A stretch of 64,000 nucleotides of DNA from Elysia crispata (GCA_033675545.1 JAWDGP010001944.1:297001-361000), one strand, 5' to 3'; numbered from the stretch's first letter, positions 19,169 through 34,538 are shown. The notes: generated by a model from the letters alone, not told the origin. Numbers and translations: made by a program.

Positions 19169-22100
19169 ATGTCTGAATCTGATCTTAAGGATGCAATGTT
19201 AGGTTCAGGAGCTAGGAATAGAGGGCAACAAACATCCATGAAGAAGTTTGTATCGAAAGTTTACAATTTCATTGATGCTATTCAGACCTATTTTGTTGAG
19301 ACAGCCCTCTTCTTCTTCTTTCTGGCTCGTCACATGTCACTGCCACTTTTCCAGGAGTATGTTGAATCTGAAATTTATTCTCAACATGGAGTTCCATTCC
19401 CTGGATTTGGCCTTGAAACAGAAAGAGCCAATCTTTCAGACCCTGCCAGAGATGAAGCTCACCATGAAAGCATCCTTGTTGTTCTAGGTTTGCAGATAGC
19501 AGAAGGTTTACCAGCAATTGTTGTTGTTATTATTCTTGGTGCTGTGAGTGACAAGACAGGGAGGCATAAGATTCTTTTGTGGTTACCTGCACTTGGAAGC
19601 TGTTTGCACTCCTTAATCTACATTTTTATTCTCTACACAAAATGGAACATTGATGGCCTATTTTTAGCTGCTGCTTTTAGAGGTCTCAGCGGAAGTATGA
19701 CAGCTTTCCTTGCTGGAGCTTCTTTTTATGCTATAAACAGTGTAAAACCAGATCAAAGACTGAACCGATTGGCTGTTCAAGAACTTTTGAATGGGGGAGC
19801 CTATGCAGTTGGCAACATTATGGTTGGGTTCTGGGTGAAAGATGTAGGCTTTCTAAAGCCATTTTGGTTTACTCTCATCTGCAGCCTTATTGCTTTTCTA
19901 ATTTCCTTCTTTTTGGTAATGGAGACAAAAAATTCGAGCAGCATTAGATCACAAGAAAACTCACATCGCAGTCGCAGAATCCAGAGACAAGAAGCTACTA
20001 ATTTTATTTCTGATACTTTTGGGCCAATGGTAAAATATCTGAAGTGCATAGGAAATTCTACTTTGGCTAAAATATGGCTTGCCATTCTTGTCTTTCAAAC
20101 CTATGCTTTTGTCCATATTGGACAAATAAACACACTTGTCCTTTACCTGAGTCAACAAGAATATCTTTTTGCTGAGGATAACACTATTACAGGAGCTGGA
20201 CCTTGGGCTAAAATTGGACTATTTTTGGCTGTGATCATGGCTGTAGCAGCTGTTGCCACAGGAGTCTGCATTCCAATTTTTCAGAAGTTTACATCAGACA
20301 CCAATATAATGGTTTTAGGATTTGTTTCAAAAGCTTTGGGAACCCTTTGGATTGCTGTTGTTAGAAATGACACCTTGCTGTACTTTGGTGAGTCTGTGTG
20401 AAGCCTTGATGCCAAAATGCTAAATCATTTTCTTGAAGAGATATATTTATAACTAAAACATATATATTATTAAAACTAAAGATCTAAGGTCTAAGGCTGT
20501 GAGTTGAATGATATTTTTCCATCATCAGGCAAATATCATTTATCTCACCAATATTATACATTGGACTATAAATAAAAGCTATTATGCCCTAAAATTATGT
20601 ACCATGCTAAATAAAAAAAACTTTATCCTTGTTTTTGTCCATGAATCAACTTGAAAATTAAAAAATGAAACATACTTTCATATTTTGCTATTATTTGTAA
20701 TAACTAACATTCAGTGCAACATGGTCTTAAACCTTAAGTTATGATTTCACTTGACAAAAGGCAATGCTCAAATTTCACATTCAGAGAATTGTGCATTTAT
20801 TTCCATGAACTGAGGGTTAAATTAAAGATGAAATTATGGCAAATTAACCTCTAGAAGTAAAGTTATTCTGTGTTAATTACCACTTGTGGTTTAATTTTTT
20901 TTGTTTTCTCTGCAAATGTATGATTTGACAGGACAGGCAAAAATTGTATTCTATTATCACTTTAGCTCATTTAATATAAATACTCATTAATTTATATCCT
21001 TAAAAAAAGCTTTTCATTGTATCATTAATTTTTAAAAAATGCGAGAGTTTTCATTTTCCCTTTCAAGAATAACCATTGTATTACAGTTGAGTCCGCTTAT
21101 TTCGAAGTCATTCGGATGAAAAAAGGACTTCAAATTATCCGAAATTGGAATTATCAGAATACATAGAGGAAGAGAGTTAAAAAATGTGGATGACGGATCA
21201 GGAATGTCGTACAAGTATGTAGGGGGATGGTAGTGGTCATAATCCCTTTCTCTCTTGTAGCTTTATTGCAGACTCTTGCCTGTAATGTAGGTGGGAACAC
21301 ACACACACACACACACCAGAATCACTTGCCGCGTGGAGCATAGCATTACATGTACTTATTTTTACAAGACTGAAAAAGTGATTTCACAGAGATAGAATAA
21401 AAAAATAACGCTAAAAACTCTACTAATTAACAGTAAACTTATTCCAAAATTCGAACTAACCGATATTTTTTTAATAAAGCTTAAATAGAGAAATATTTGG
21501 TAAAATTTAACGACTTCGAAATATCCAAGAATTCGAACTATCAGGATCGAATTATTTGGACTCAACTGTATTTTGTTTTTGTGTTTCTATTGGACTGATG
21601 AATATTAGGCCTAAATCATTGATGCAGCCATGCTTACAGTTTTCAATTGAGAGTATTAAGCAAATCATATCAACAAGGAAACTTGAATTCAAAAGATGAA
21701 AGCTGAATGAGCCAAAGATCATTAAACACTTTTAAGAGGAAAATTCATCAGTGGTCAGTCATGGATGCTCACCACTCACATTGGTTTAGATTCATTTTTT
21801 TCAATTAATATGGATTTGTAGTGTTAACATAGTTAAAAATTGCAAATTATAAATTACTTAAGTAACTAATTGCATTTCTAAAGCTGTTAAATTTTTAATT
21901 CAGATACTTTATCACAAATAAAAAATTTTGTGAATGACTGGTCAGTTTAGTGATTTCATGAATGGTAATATTTTTTTTCAGCCATTCTACTTCTTGCCTT
22001 TGAACTGTTTCCATTCCCGATTCTGCGCGCCAAAGTAGCAAAGAATGTTAACCCCGCTGAACAAGGTAGGATTACAAAGTTGTAATTCAATTTGAACTTC

Positions 22101-25100
22101 CAGGTAAACAAATATTTGAGATCATAGACTACAAACTGTCAAACATGAAGAATCTTTCATAAGCCAGGGACTGCTTTAAGTTAACAGTTTTGAGTACATG
22201 GAAACCTGATTATAGATATCAGTCCCGCTTGCAGAATACATGGAATGCCAAACTTTGTCCTCAGAAGTTATTCAGGATGCTGCATGACTGCAAGTATTCT
22301 TTTCCATACACACATGCACATTATGTGAAATTTATGACACACTTCTAGAATAATCATCAAGGAAAAAAAAGATATAAATAAGAGCAAACAATTGCTACTT
22401 AAAAAAAATAATTAGAATTTTAACTTGTGATATATCTTTTAATTATTCTAAAGGTAATGAGCAAGTGATAGATTTTGGACTTTGGGATCTGAAAGTGCAC
22501 AATTTGATTACTGGCTGGGCTTAGTATTCTAAGAAGTATTTAGAAAAGGGATTATCAACAGGTTCAATGTTTGAGATAGGAAGGTATCTGTAAGAAAACT
22601 TTAAAAGTATTTTAAGAATATTTTCAAAATTTGAAACTGTTTTAGAACTGTGTGCTTTTTTAAATTCTCTAACTACCAGTTTTTGAAAATTTAGAATTTA
22701 GATCTTCTCCCAAGAAATTGAAAGTTACACCTTCCTTGAGTTTTCAAATGTTGAACATAATTATTTGGTGTCAGTGATTTGTCCAGCATTTCAACAGTTT
22801 ACAAGGCTTAGTAGATGGTGATCTTAAAACTGAATTGAACTCCTTTCCGTTAATTTTAGAATTATAACCCCTTCTGATCTAGACCGTAAGTTAGATGAAA
22901 GGATAAGTTTTAATGTCACCTCTTAATTTTGGCAGCTTTCCCAGTTTTGGTGTTCTATTGTTTTGTGATTTTCACAGATGGTACTTTTTTTCCTTTAATG
23001 GAATTACCTCTGGAAAACAAGCAATTTATTATCAAAATGTATCTGATGTGTGCATGTATAGCTTTAATATTTGCCATCAAAATCATTCTATTCTTCATGT
23101 TGCTCTTTACCATTTATTCAATTTTCTAAAAACTTAAAACTTTTTTCCCTCAGGAACTGTATTTGCGATGATGCACTGTGGGGAAAGCATCACCTACTTT
23201 CTGGCACCTTTTGTCTTCTCAGCCATCTATGCATCCAGCCTGTACTTCTACAGCAGCTTTGTGTTCATAGTGTCCATCTTACTGCTCATACTGCCAGCTG
23301 CGTTGCTCATGTAAGTCTTCTACCACAGCCTGGATTAAAACTAGCTGCTTTGGCACATGAGTTACATAGAAATTCATAGAAACATCTTACTAGAAGAATC
23401 CTAACTTGGTGTATATTAACTGTGAGCTAATTTCGCAGTATTAGACTGCTTAAGCAAACTTTTTTAGCACACCTTTCCACTTTCTGCATAATTTCTAATG
23501 CTGAGAAGTGTGTAGGTTTCAGCATCCTATTTTATGAATATTTCCTTTGAAGTTATCTCATCTTGGACTATTGTCTTCCTGGCTCTCCTAGAGATCCTTT
23601 CATGAAATCTTAAAGATCAAACTCACTTGCAAAAAGCTCTAGTCATCGACAAACTTAATCATTGAGACGATGTATATTCTGAGAGGCTATGTTTTTTAGC
23701 CACCTTTGTTTTGCCTGAATCTTCATTATTTTTCGTGTTTTATCTAGGAATTTCCTTTTTTTTTTAACTTACTACTTCTATATAATTAATCTCACTTAAG
23801 TAAAGTAAAACCATTCTCAGATACAGAAAAGGTCTTAATGAATACAATTTCCACCTCTTGCCAAGCAATGATCCTGTTCGAGTGAGGCTTTGACAAAACA
23901 CATCTGCTCACTGGCCCAATTTCATAATGTGTTAGGTGTGGTGGAACTGCAAGACTGGCTTGTCCAATTAAGATGGCTAGAAAGCAGAAAAATATTTAAA
24001 ACATATATTTGAATTATATAAACTGAAACACAAGTAGTGATGTGAATTTTTGCTTCTGGGCAACTCCATGGGTAACTGACGTAACATTAGAAGAAGCTTA
24101 CATCACTTTTTGTGTCAATAATCAATTGCACCAACTTTAAAATTTCTATGCTGTTTCTAAGCATTATTGCCATGTTTTAGAACTAACAATTGTTGTTACA
24201 TTGGTTTTATTATTTATGTAGTAAAGAGATTACACCAGCAACTGAATAGCTTGAAGAAATTGATAAATTACACCGTACATACTTCAAATACAATTTCCTG
24301 TGAATTTTCTGGAAATTATGAAAAGATTTTATTCATATGGGTTGTTAAGATGCCAAACAATAAGATTATAGAGGTTTTTTTTTTTCAATTGATTAAAACA
24401 GATATATGATAAAAAAGAAAAAAATAGTAAGTGACGTGAGAATCATAGTAACTGATGCAACATTCCTCAAACTAAAGGCGGTGAAGTGCAAAATTTAGTT
24501 TAAATCTGGTACAAATTACAATTGTATGGCTTGAGATGTTTCTGTGAGAAATAATATCAATCATCAAGACAATCTTTGTTATGGGTGTTATTTTATAAAA
24601 ATCATTTTTTCTTGTACTTAGTCAGAAAATTAAAAAAAAAAATGTTTAAGTTAGGTTAACTCTAGAGAGTTGATTAATTAAGCTAAAAATCATGGCAAAT
24701 ATTTTTCATGCTTAAATGTCTTTGTGCAGTGGAGTTTGGAAATGTATTGGGAAGATGGGTTTGAAATAATAACAAAACTATTCCATGTACTGTTTCAAAA
24801 CCATCCTGTATCTGTTGTAGATGACAACAAAGATGATCACACTTTCTCTGATAGTTTTTATTTTTTAATGTTTTTTTTCTTTTCTTTCCACAAGATATCT
24901 CTGTTTCTACATTTTTTAAAAGCAGATCTAGACTTTCTGGAAATGATACAGGGCGTGTTTTAGATAAATTATTGAGGTTCTGGATAAAAAAAATAGTGAA
25001 AAAGCTAATATCTTTAAATTTAATTACAATTGTCATAATATCTATATTTTGCAAAACCTTCCTACAGGCAAAAATTTTTATGTTTAAAAAGTTCTGCTCC

Positions 25101-25356
25101 CTCTCCTTCTTCATGCTGTTTGATCTGTAATTCCCCTTCTTTTATTTTCCCATTTATTTCTAGAGCTTTGTGGTGTGTGGAGGTGAAGTGGCCAGGTGAA
25201 TATCAACAAATGGATGACACTTTGACTGCTGATCAAGCACAACCTGTGGCTTCATCTATCAACCAGAGTGAATTCCAGGAACAAGAGGCAGTCCTGTCAC
25301 CTACAGAACCAATTAGTTTTATCCAACTTACAAGAGGAAACAGTTCAAATGTTTGA
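19169..25356 (+). CDS. SLC46-family major facilitator transporter, 4 exons
   Basis: Exons are 19169-20387, 21982-22065, 23154-23310 and 25164-25356, all with GT-AG introns and matching phases (1, 1, 2); the product is 550 aa. The ATG has A at -3. Exon 1 carries nine membrane segments (about residues 41-60, 101-124, 134-155, 162-188, 202-223, 230-251, 298-328, 344-368, 378-398). MFS motif A reads GAVSDKTGRHK at 124-134, and the large first extracellular loop has an NLS sequon. Exons 2-4 supply the last three segments; RAKVAKNV...EQGTVFAMM matches the conserved SLC46 stretch before TM11. The soluble tail is acidic and Gln/Ser-rich. SLC46 proteins are proton-coupled importers (folate in SLC46A1; lysosomal or plasma-membrane peptide or conjugate substrates in others). 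It is longer than the ~460 aa usual for mammals because of its N-terminus, central loop and tail. The exact paralogue and substrate are not resolved. Confidence 0.9.
21084..21568. mobile_element. pogo/Tigger-like MITE in intron 1 of the SLC46-type gene
   Basis: A 485-bp element bounded by inverted CAGTTGAGTCC termini and flanked on both sides by TA (21082-21083 and 21569-21570). Subterminal TTCGAA and ATTATCCGAA motifs recur in both halves, as in pogo/Tigger ends. It has no transposase frame and contains a short CA run (21,299-21,316). The TA duplication and CAG ends fit the Tc1/mariner-pogo superfamily. Confidence 0.8.
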
Positions 25357-25527
25357 AAAGAGACAGAAGATAATTATCTCTTCATAAAAACATCAGGAAA
25401 AGAATTGTGAACCCTAATGAGGGGTTTACTTAACACAAAGAGTTCAAGGTGAACTTTAACGCTTGTGCGCAATGGCCTTCTTTAAATTATTTTGCAGGTA
25501 TGGTAATGAAGTAGATTCTTTCATTGA

Positions 25528-25533
25528 AATAAA
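25528..25533 (+). promoter_or_regulatory. candidate polyadenylation signal for the SLC46-type gene
   Basis: AATAAA about 170 bases after the stop, followed by GT-rich sequence. Other AATAAA sites follow (about 26,203, 26,386, 26,464), so a longer 3' end is possible. Confidence 0.35.
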
Positions 25534-28500
25534 TGTATAGAATTGTTGCAGAGATGGACTTTTGTGCTGCAAATTGTGATTTTTGTTTTGTCTGAACTAG
25601 AAAGTCATTCTGAAATTTTGCCAGGCTTATATTTTCTCATGAAGATAATTTACCTGTGACGATACCAAAAATGTTCCACTTTTTGTTTTTAATCCTTCAA
25701 CTTAATGATGTTATCACTGCTGATATTCGTATTGATGCTGCATTTTGTTGCTTTTAAGCTTCTCTGCTTGTCCCAACTATTTTTTAACTAAAGCAAGGAA
25801 AACTGTGCACACAGATTCAAATCTTTCACTGTAACATCATCATCTTTGTAAATAGTTATATGATGCATTATTTTTTTTCCTATTTAATTCAGTGTGGTTA
25901 AAAGCATCTAAAAAATTATGTTTTTTTTTTACTATTTATTCTTAATTTTGTTATTCAAACATTTTTCAACATTCAGCAAAAGATGAGAATAAGTGACAAT
26001 TTTCGTGTTCCAAAAATATCCCTCACCTGTAAATGAAGGATTGTCATTGTATTTGAATCAGCCTGGTCATGTTATTTTTTTTTCCTGGAATATTTTGAAA
26101 TTGAATTGCATCTATTTATAATTATCATTCTTTTTAAATCAATCCTAATGAGTGGAATATGGCAATTTCCAGATTAAAAAGAAGGGCACCTGCCTTTGAA
26201 AATAAATCAATTGCTCTCTTTCTTTATATTTTAAAAGAGAAGAAAATCAAATATGTTTAGAGAGAATTTTGATAAATTCATGCTTTTACACTAGTGAAAA
26301 GAAAAACAAAAGGCGTTGTACTCAATATCAACGTCTTATTGACTGGAACTGGGTGCAAAACATTTATTCTCATTATTTTTTTAATAAAAGCCTGGATTCA
26401 ATAAGCATAATCTGTGGCATAATATAGTAGATGTAAATTCCCAGTTACATTCTTCTATTTCAAAATAAACTGTTCACCATCAAAGTATCACTTCACATGA
26501 GTGTGCATTCCTCAATATGTCAGACTTTTGGCTGTAAAAAGTATGTGCTTTTCATGTCGCTTAAAAAAAAGCAGTAATGTTACACAACATTTTGAACATT
26601 GGCATTTTGGAAAACAGAAAAACTCCTTTGTTTATGCATAAAATGATAAGAAAATGGGCACAGAAAAAGAAGAGTAAATTTTGGATTTTTCCTTTTTTAT
26701 TTGAAAGGAACATTTTTGCTTTTTTTCCTTTTTTTCATCTTATCAATTAAATCTCTTGAAAAAGACACTAAAGGGTAATCATTGCAAAAAAGAAACCCAT
26801 TTCCCAAATTAATCTCAAATATATTTTTGCAGGTGAGCAAGATATCCATTGCAAAGTCATTGCTTAATATACAAATAGATAGCAGTCAAAAGAAAATTGA
26901 GGAAAGCTGTTATGAGAAACACACATTTTATCTGGTGTAAATTGTTACATTTTCCATAAGACTTAGATTTTGAAAGGTAATTTTCAAAAGCAATGTTTCT
27001 ATATGCTTAATTTTTATTTTAATTCAAAAGAAAATTTTTTTGAGGGATTGATCCAGAGATCCTATAGAATCTGAAAATTATATTGAGTTAAGTATAATTT
27101 CAAAGAATACCATCCTTGTAGGCTGTAGCTCCTCTTTTTGAAATTACCCCTGTCAGAAAGAAATGAATGATAAGTAGGGATTGCAAGTGATATCGTGAGT
27201 CCATTTTCTTTTCATAAAAATGCCTTATTTGGTATACTTATATTTATGGTTATTAAGATCTGAGTTTGTTCATAAATTTGTGAGACATCCCAGAAAATTT
27301 GGATAAAAGCTACTTATTACTGTTTAACGCTAGGTAAATGAGTTCAGTGACTCGTTGTAAAAATATTTGCAGTGAATTATCTATAGACCTATGAATGCTG
27401 AGGTTTTAATTTTTCTGCTCGTTTATAGGGAAGAGCATCATAAAACAAGTACTTTAAAATTCTGACGTGCACCTAATCCACCTCAGCTTTCTAACACTCG
27501 TAATCCTGAAATAAGTTTGCTGATTTTTGTTCTATATTGTGATATAAAACCAATTTTTGTATGCCTGTGAATTTTATGGTTGTGAAAACCTGACTTGATA
27601 AGTGAACAATTTTTTTCTCAGTTTGTGGAACTCGACTTTATTAGTTTTTAATTAGGTTTATAACCATGATTTATCTTACATCACCATGTGCATATTTTGT
27701 AAGATAATATTTAGTAGTGCTTTATGTTATTGTTGTTCAGACGTAGGAACAAAACCTTACCAAATCTTATTTTGCGTTGTGAAAGCCCTTCTTATTTATT
27801 TTTTAAATTGTTTTATTTATTATCCTGCCTGGTAATGTCTAGTAAAAGGTATCTTTATAAAAATTTACTTTTTTAAAATTTAAAATTCCTTTTATTCCAC
27901 GCATTTGTTTGATACATAATTTACATTCCAATCTTTATTTACCCTTATTTGAATTTGAAAATTTGTGCAAAGTCCTGTTATTCAAAAACTACACATAAAT
28001 ATGTATTTCGTCTTGCTTTCACTTAGCCTGCTGTGTATAATAATTTACACTGAAATTGATTAAGAATTATATAATGTGATAAAAATGTTTCGACTAAATT
28101 CTTAATTCTTAATAATTTAAAAAATCTTAAATCTGGTTTAAGATTTTTTTCTCTCTGTACATTTAAGCAGTTTCAACAAACCAAACATAACTGACTTTTT
28201 TAAAGTATAAATTCTGCCCCAGTTTACCTTTGACTCTTTGCAGTTTAAATTTAATTTTTAATTATTGTTGGTTTTGATTATGAGTGTTAATGAATGAGAT
28301 GCACAATTTTTTTTAAATTCTTTCTTTACTTTTGTAAGTAATCAAAAAAATTTTCCTAGAATGTATGGAATAGATATTGGATAAAATGAAATTTTCTTTT
28401 ATTTCTTCTTTAATTGGTTTTGAATCTATGCTTGGAAGAAGAATCAGATTTTCTGAATTTTATAAACTTTCATTTGTTTTTATGAGTGTGTTGAAAGGAG

Positions 28501-31500
28501 TTAAATTTAGTTTTAAGATCAGCATCTTGTATGATTTTTTTTGTCAAATTGGAGGATAATATTGTCAAAGTTTATATTATTATTCTGTGCATTGTTTAAG
28601 AAAAATTCTTAATAGTTGAAGGTTAAAATCATTTTGTTGAGCAATTATGAAAAACAAAGTAAAAGTAAAAAATGCTTTATTTTTACAATACAGTAAATAG
28701 TATAATAAAGATGAAGGGGACATTGATTTGATGTATTGAAATTTAAATGTATGCTACATTTTGTTCACAACATAGTGATATCAGATCTTTTCTACATATC
28801 AGCTGAATTTGTCAAGAATGGAGGTGTGAAAGGTCTTATGTGAATTTTATCTGTTTTCTGTCCCTCATTTTTTTTGCCTCTCTATCTCATAAAAGCTCTA
28901 TTTCTCTCTCTGTTTCTTTCTCTTACCCCTGCCCCCTTTTTTCGCACGCTAATCTATTATCTTCAATTCTTCAAGCATTATTTATGTATAGTTAACTGCA
29001 TGTTTTTGTTTCAATCACTATTCTGGAATCAGAATCACCTGGGATCATACTTCAAACAGCATTAAAAATCTGAGAAATTTGTATATATTTTTGTATTTTT
29101 ATAAAAAACCATATCTAATTTTTTTTTTCTTATAATCAAATATTTACATTGGATATTATTATCATGCTGTGTTGTCTTTATGATGTGTTGCAAAAACGTT
29201 GAAATACAAGACAGTTAACCTTTATACTTGTTAAATTTCGACAAGCTTCATGTGGATTTCTGTCTTGAACAATTTTATTTTTGTTTTATACCATCTGTTT
29301 TGTTAAGATTGGTATTTTGATATGTTTTGAGCAATCAATCTACACCAAATTGTGAAGTTTAGTGAGTCAAACGGCGGAGAAAATTTTTTGAGAAGCAAAC
29401 TGATAAAGTATTTGCTTTCATTTATATAATTTTTGAACAGCTTGAAAGAAATATCTGAGGTCTTGAAATGATATAAAGTCAAAAGCGTATCAAACAAAGG
29501 TCTTTGAAAAGTATCAAATCTTTATTTGTGAATAAGTTGAAATTTTCACATAAGGAGGAGTGTGAAGTTAGTGCCAAATAATATTTTTTACTCTTACAAA
29601 AGATATATATCAGGCTTCAGAGGAACACATTTGACTCTTTGTTCTACATAAGGTTAGCAGTCATTAACAACTTACAGTACACCCAATGATATAATTAGGT
29701 GACCGAGCATTCCTTATTTAGAGAAACATAGTATTTTTTTTTGTTTTTTTGCAATTCCTGTTTATTTGCTGTATATATTACAGTGTTGTATGTATTATGT
29801 CAGATTCACTCTATTCTACAGTTGTAATAGCCAAGTATAGAGTACAGCGCTTAATGTTATAGGATGACACTGATACTAAGTTCACATGCTAGAGCATGCA
29901 TAACCATACATTTTAGTAGAGTAGGGTATAATAATAACTGTGTTGCTGCTGCAAGTCAACAATATGAATTTAATGTGATGTATATAGGTTTATGAAGTCC
30001 ACAAATTCACGCTAGAAGTTAATTCTGTTATCCATTAAATCACAGAAAAATGAGCCCATGAGAGTTTATGCAACATCTAGAGAGTTAAGAATTGAGATTT
30101 TATTAAAACATAAGATAGAAAGCATACTGTCCACTTCACAATCAAATTGACACATTAATCATTGGAAAAATGTTTTACATTTTGCAAAATAAAAAATTGT
30201 CCTAGTCTGATTTTTTTTCTTAGCTGAAATTTGGTTCTTTAATCAATTTACAGTGATCAAGTTCCAGAACTATGCACACCATTTAGAAAGAAATAATACT
30301 GCAGACTGATAAAAGATATGAGATGGTTCCTAAAGTTATAGCAGAAGGGCCTCATGATTGTCTAATATGGAAAAGAAAAAAACCTGAATACCCCTGCAAC
30401 AGTTTTCAGTGGAGTAATTTAACTTTACACCAAAGCACCTGTACCATTGTGATAAATGGAGAGTAGGAAAGTTTCATAAACAATTCCTTTTAAAGTTTGA
30501 TCTCTAAGCTAATATTTGTCTGATCCATCTTGGATTAACTAGTTAAGTTCATTGTGCATGACCTGAAAGTTTGTGTAAAACAAAGTGAATATCCTTGGGA
30601 CTGAAAAAAAAAAAGCCAACAAATTACTACTTGAACGAAGAAGATCAGTCCACAGCCTTCTAGTAAATAAATAATTATGTATAGACTGTCAAAGTAGATT
30701 CTTTGTATCATTATGTGCAAGTGGAGACCATTGCATCAATGTACATGAATCTGTTATAAGCTACTTGATCTGATGTTTGTAAACAATTTAAAAAACCAGT
30801 ACATATTAATATTTTGTTTCAAACATTATATCTTCGCAAACCTACAAGATATTTGATTTTTATGTGTTCATTTTTTGTTGATTTCTCATGCACCTAAAGT
30901 GTAATCCACTGAAGTCAAACTGCTTGAAGAGTACTTTTTTTTAAACACATAGCTGTAATGATATGAAAAAAAAAAATTAAAATAAAATGTTGAAAAGAAA
31001 AAAAATATAAAAGAATTAGAAAATTCATTTGACAAGACAGCATATAATTATCACAGTTTGAATTTGGTGGGTTGCACTAAAGCTTTGTTAAACCAAAGAA
31101 TACAAATAACTGTTCACAGTTTTCATTCACTTAAAGACGTTTAAAACCGATTTTCATAATTTTTTTTTTATACTACCAATGACAAACATTTTTGCATTTA
31201 ATGTTTTGTATATGAATTACCATGCTGTGTGATCTAATATTACAACTTGAGGAAATGTTTGAGCCAAATCAATAGATGATAAGCTCAATTTTTATACATG
31301 TATGTATATGCTTAATTCTTACTGTGCTAAAATGGAGAAAAATAAAATGTCATAAAGCTATGAAACAAGAGAATGAAAAGAAGAAAGATTGTGGTCTAAG
31401 AGGACTATCCTAACGAGATTTATTATTTCTGTCTGAGCTTAGGGGATCCATAGTATCCTTTCAATGAATTCTGCTTGGATCTTTCAGTTAGGACTGATCA

Positions 31501-34500
31501 TACATTTAAGGAAGTTGCAATCTAAGAGCCTTGCCTCGGCGTATTCCATGTTTTTCTCTTTGTTTTACCTTATAGGAAATTTGATTTCACAAAGTTATGC
31601 CACTTTGATGGAAGTCATGAGTGCTGTTCAACAATTGAAGCATCGTGAAGATCTAAGCTCAACTAGATAATTTTAATGTAAAATGTTTTATCAATAGCAC
31701 ATTTTATGTTTCCCTTTCTTTCCTTCAAATTTCACTCCAATATGCACTTTTACAGAGGCTATTGCTTGATCTGCTAACGTCAACTTGAAAAAAGACACTC
31801 TGAAATCACATTCCCTATAGGATCCATTCACAGGCTGGTGAATTTTTTGATGCAAGTCGTAAATTGCCTCAGTTTTATGGCTTTTGTCTGTATAGAAGAA
31901 TACATTACCTGGCTAGCCTTGCCATAAACCGATCTATTCAAAGTTTGTCTTTTCATACATTGCATGCAAATGGTAGATTGCCTTGGTGTTGTGGTAAGAT
32001 GGAGTCAAAACCAAACCTTACTTGAAGCAAATGATAACCTGCATTTATCATCACAGTCAGAGTGCTTTCCATCAAGATTTTTATTACATGATTCAAGTAT
32101 TACATGTATCTTATATCACCGGATATGTCTGAAATTCTTTGATCAAAAACTTTACAAATTAGTCCTGATGCGCAACATCACAGTCAACATTGAAGTGAGT
32201 TCAAGTGCACAGAATATCGGAAAACAAGACTGACAATGTCAATGAATAGTGACTTTTTCTCATGCTATTTATGAAGTAATGTTAAATCAAAGTCATCCCT
32301 CAGCTTAATTGATCATTTTTTTCCCTTTTTTTTTCTCTTATCATCCACACTCAATGAAAATAAAAAGTAGTTTATGAGCTCTGAAATAAACATGCTGCTT
32401 AACTTACAATGTAGCCCATTAGATCTGTAATAATGGAATTTCAATATTTTAATGAGCTTCTTTCTTGCATTATTTAGTGAACCATATGCTTAAACTACAC
32501 CAATTAGATTTTTTTTTTACATGGACTGTATGCTTTATGTAAGAACAAGTTTAGAGAGTCTCCCTGATAGACATCTTTCTGTAGCATAGGGCTACTGATT
32601 TACTTTTTTAAAAAATCTCACCTTAAATCATCCAGATTCTGAGAGTTATTTTGATACGCCAAATGTTGATGGTCATTATTGCAAACAAAAGGGAAAAAAA
32701 AAACCATTTTAGAATACACTGTGTGTGATGAGACCAGTTAAATAAGTTATTAAACACTCTCTTGCTAGTGTAATCTAAACAAATGCTTTTGCATGAAGTT
32801 ATCAGGATACTTTTTTTTCGTGATCTTTCAGAAGAAAGCATTCTCTAAATACATAATTAACCTTACTTTACTCATTTTTTTAAGTAATTAAAAGCTGAAA
32901 ATAGCGTATGAAGCCTATGGAATATGACAATTGTGGTTGCAGATTCATTTGAATCAAATGCAGAAAAGAAAGCAGTGAAGAGATGCTTCAAATTATGTTA
33001 TAGAAGAAATTATTAAAGTTTACCTGTTAAAAAAAATAAAATGGTGGCGGGTGCCCTAACTGTAGCAGTAGCGTATCTAAAAATATTGAAAAAAAAAACA
33101 ACAACATTAAACTTAAAGTGAAAATGTAACTAAAACATTTCCTGTCTTCATGCAAAGTTTCTAATGTCCCTAATCTAATATTTGCATTTGATAAAAGTAA
33201 AAGCTAGCTTAATTATGAAAATGTGGGTTTTTATATCTTTATCATTTGAAATTTGTGCCAGATTCACTGCTGGAACACTGTTGTCTTTCGTAAGACATTC
33301 ACTTTAAAGTAAAATAAGTTCCTTTGCAATGACACTGGAAATATTATGGAGCCATTATAATTTGTGTTCAATAACATTAAGGTCTGTGTTCCTTTTTTTT
33401 GTTCACATATGTTTTATTTGATAGAAAAGTAATTTTCCTCTTCAATTGTTCACCTGTTCTTTCTTTGTGTCTTTGAGCTTAGTATGTAGTATTGCTTAGA
33501 TTATAATGCTAAACATTTCCCCTCACGACAAAAGGATATTTACTTTCTTTAAGGAAGGATAAGTATTACAGCAATGTGAACCAGATGTTTGCACGTTATG
33601 CCCTATATATGCAGTTATACTTAAATATCAATGTGTTAGTCTGTATTAAGATACATTGTATTCAATTCGCTCTAAAAGGAAGCATAGCAGTAAATATTAA
33701 CTGAATTAACACTTCATGATTTTTGTTACCATTAACAAGGTCATGATTTAAAATGAGTGACAAAGCTCAAATTTTGAAGTTAATTGCTTTTGAGATATGA
33801 TTTTTCTGAGGTAGAACTCATGATATTACTACAATTAATTATTAGTCATTTGCTTTTCCTCTACTATATGGGATTGAGAAACCAACCCTGTCATATATCT
33901 GTGACTTAGCTGCTTGTAAAGATAATTGTCTTGCAAGTGTCAAATGGGTGTAATGTCACGATTCTATTTCTTGATATTTCAAACAATTACACTTCTCTGA
34001 AGAAGTATTAATTTAAATCCTTTTCTTTCAAATTTCGAGGCAATAAGCAAAATTAAAAAAAAAAAAATTCTGTTTATCTTTTAAATTTAAATCTTTGATA
34101 GACATTCCACGCATGAGTACTGTTTGCAAGGTATTTATTTATCAACAGAGTGTATTGCTAAGTGAATTCTCTGCTATAATTTACATGGGCTCTCGAAGAC
34201 TGAGCCTAATGAGCTTAACCTAGCACCAGTAAAAATATCTTTGATAAAGTTCACTGAGGAAGAAAACATTTTTCTAGTCTTACTGACTGAACACCTCAGA
34301 AAGTTTGTAGCTTCTTGACTCCTGGTTGGTTCTGAGGTCTTACTTATCTCACATTCTTAATTCGTCAATATTGCCAAAGCTTTTCACCTGTAATATTTTT
34401 GTGGCTGTGTACTAATGCTTAGATGCAGAATAAATTTAATTGAAAAATACTTCTAATGAGTGCTTGTTTCTTGATTTGTTAAAAAAATATTAAGATGTCA

Positions 34501-34538
34501 AGTTATACATTTAAAACACGGATATTATTGACCTAAAG
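25534..34538. other. 9 kb of AT-rich DNA, no gene seen
   Basis: Unique sequence with many short homopolymers and no open frame longer than about 90 codons, no minisatellite and no recognisable transposon protein. It could be extended 3' untranslated sequence, a noncoding RNA, or intergenic DNA. An AATAAA near 34,430 is followed by TG-rich sequence. Confidence 0.45.
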
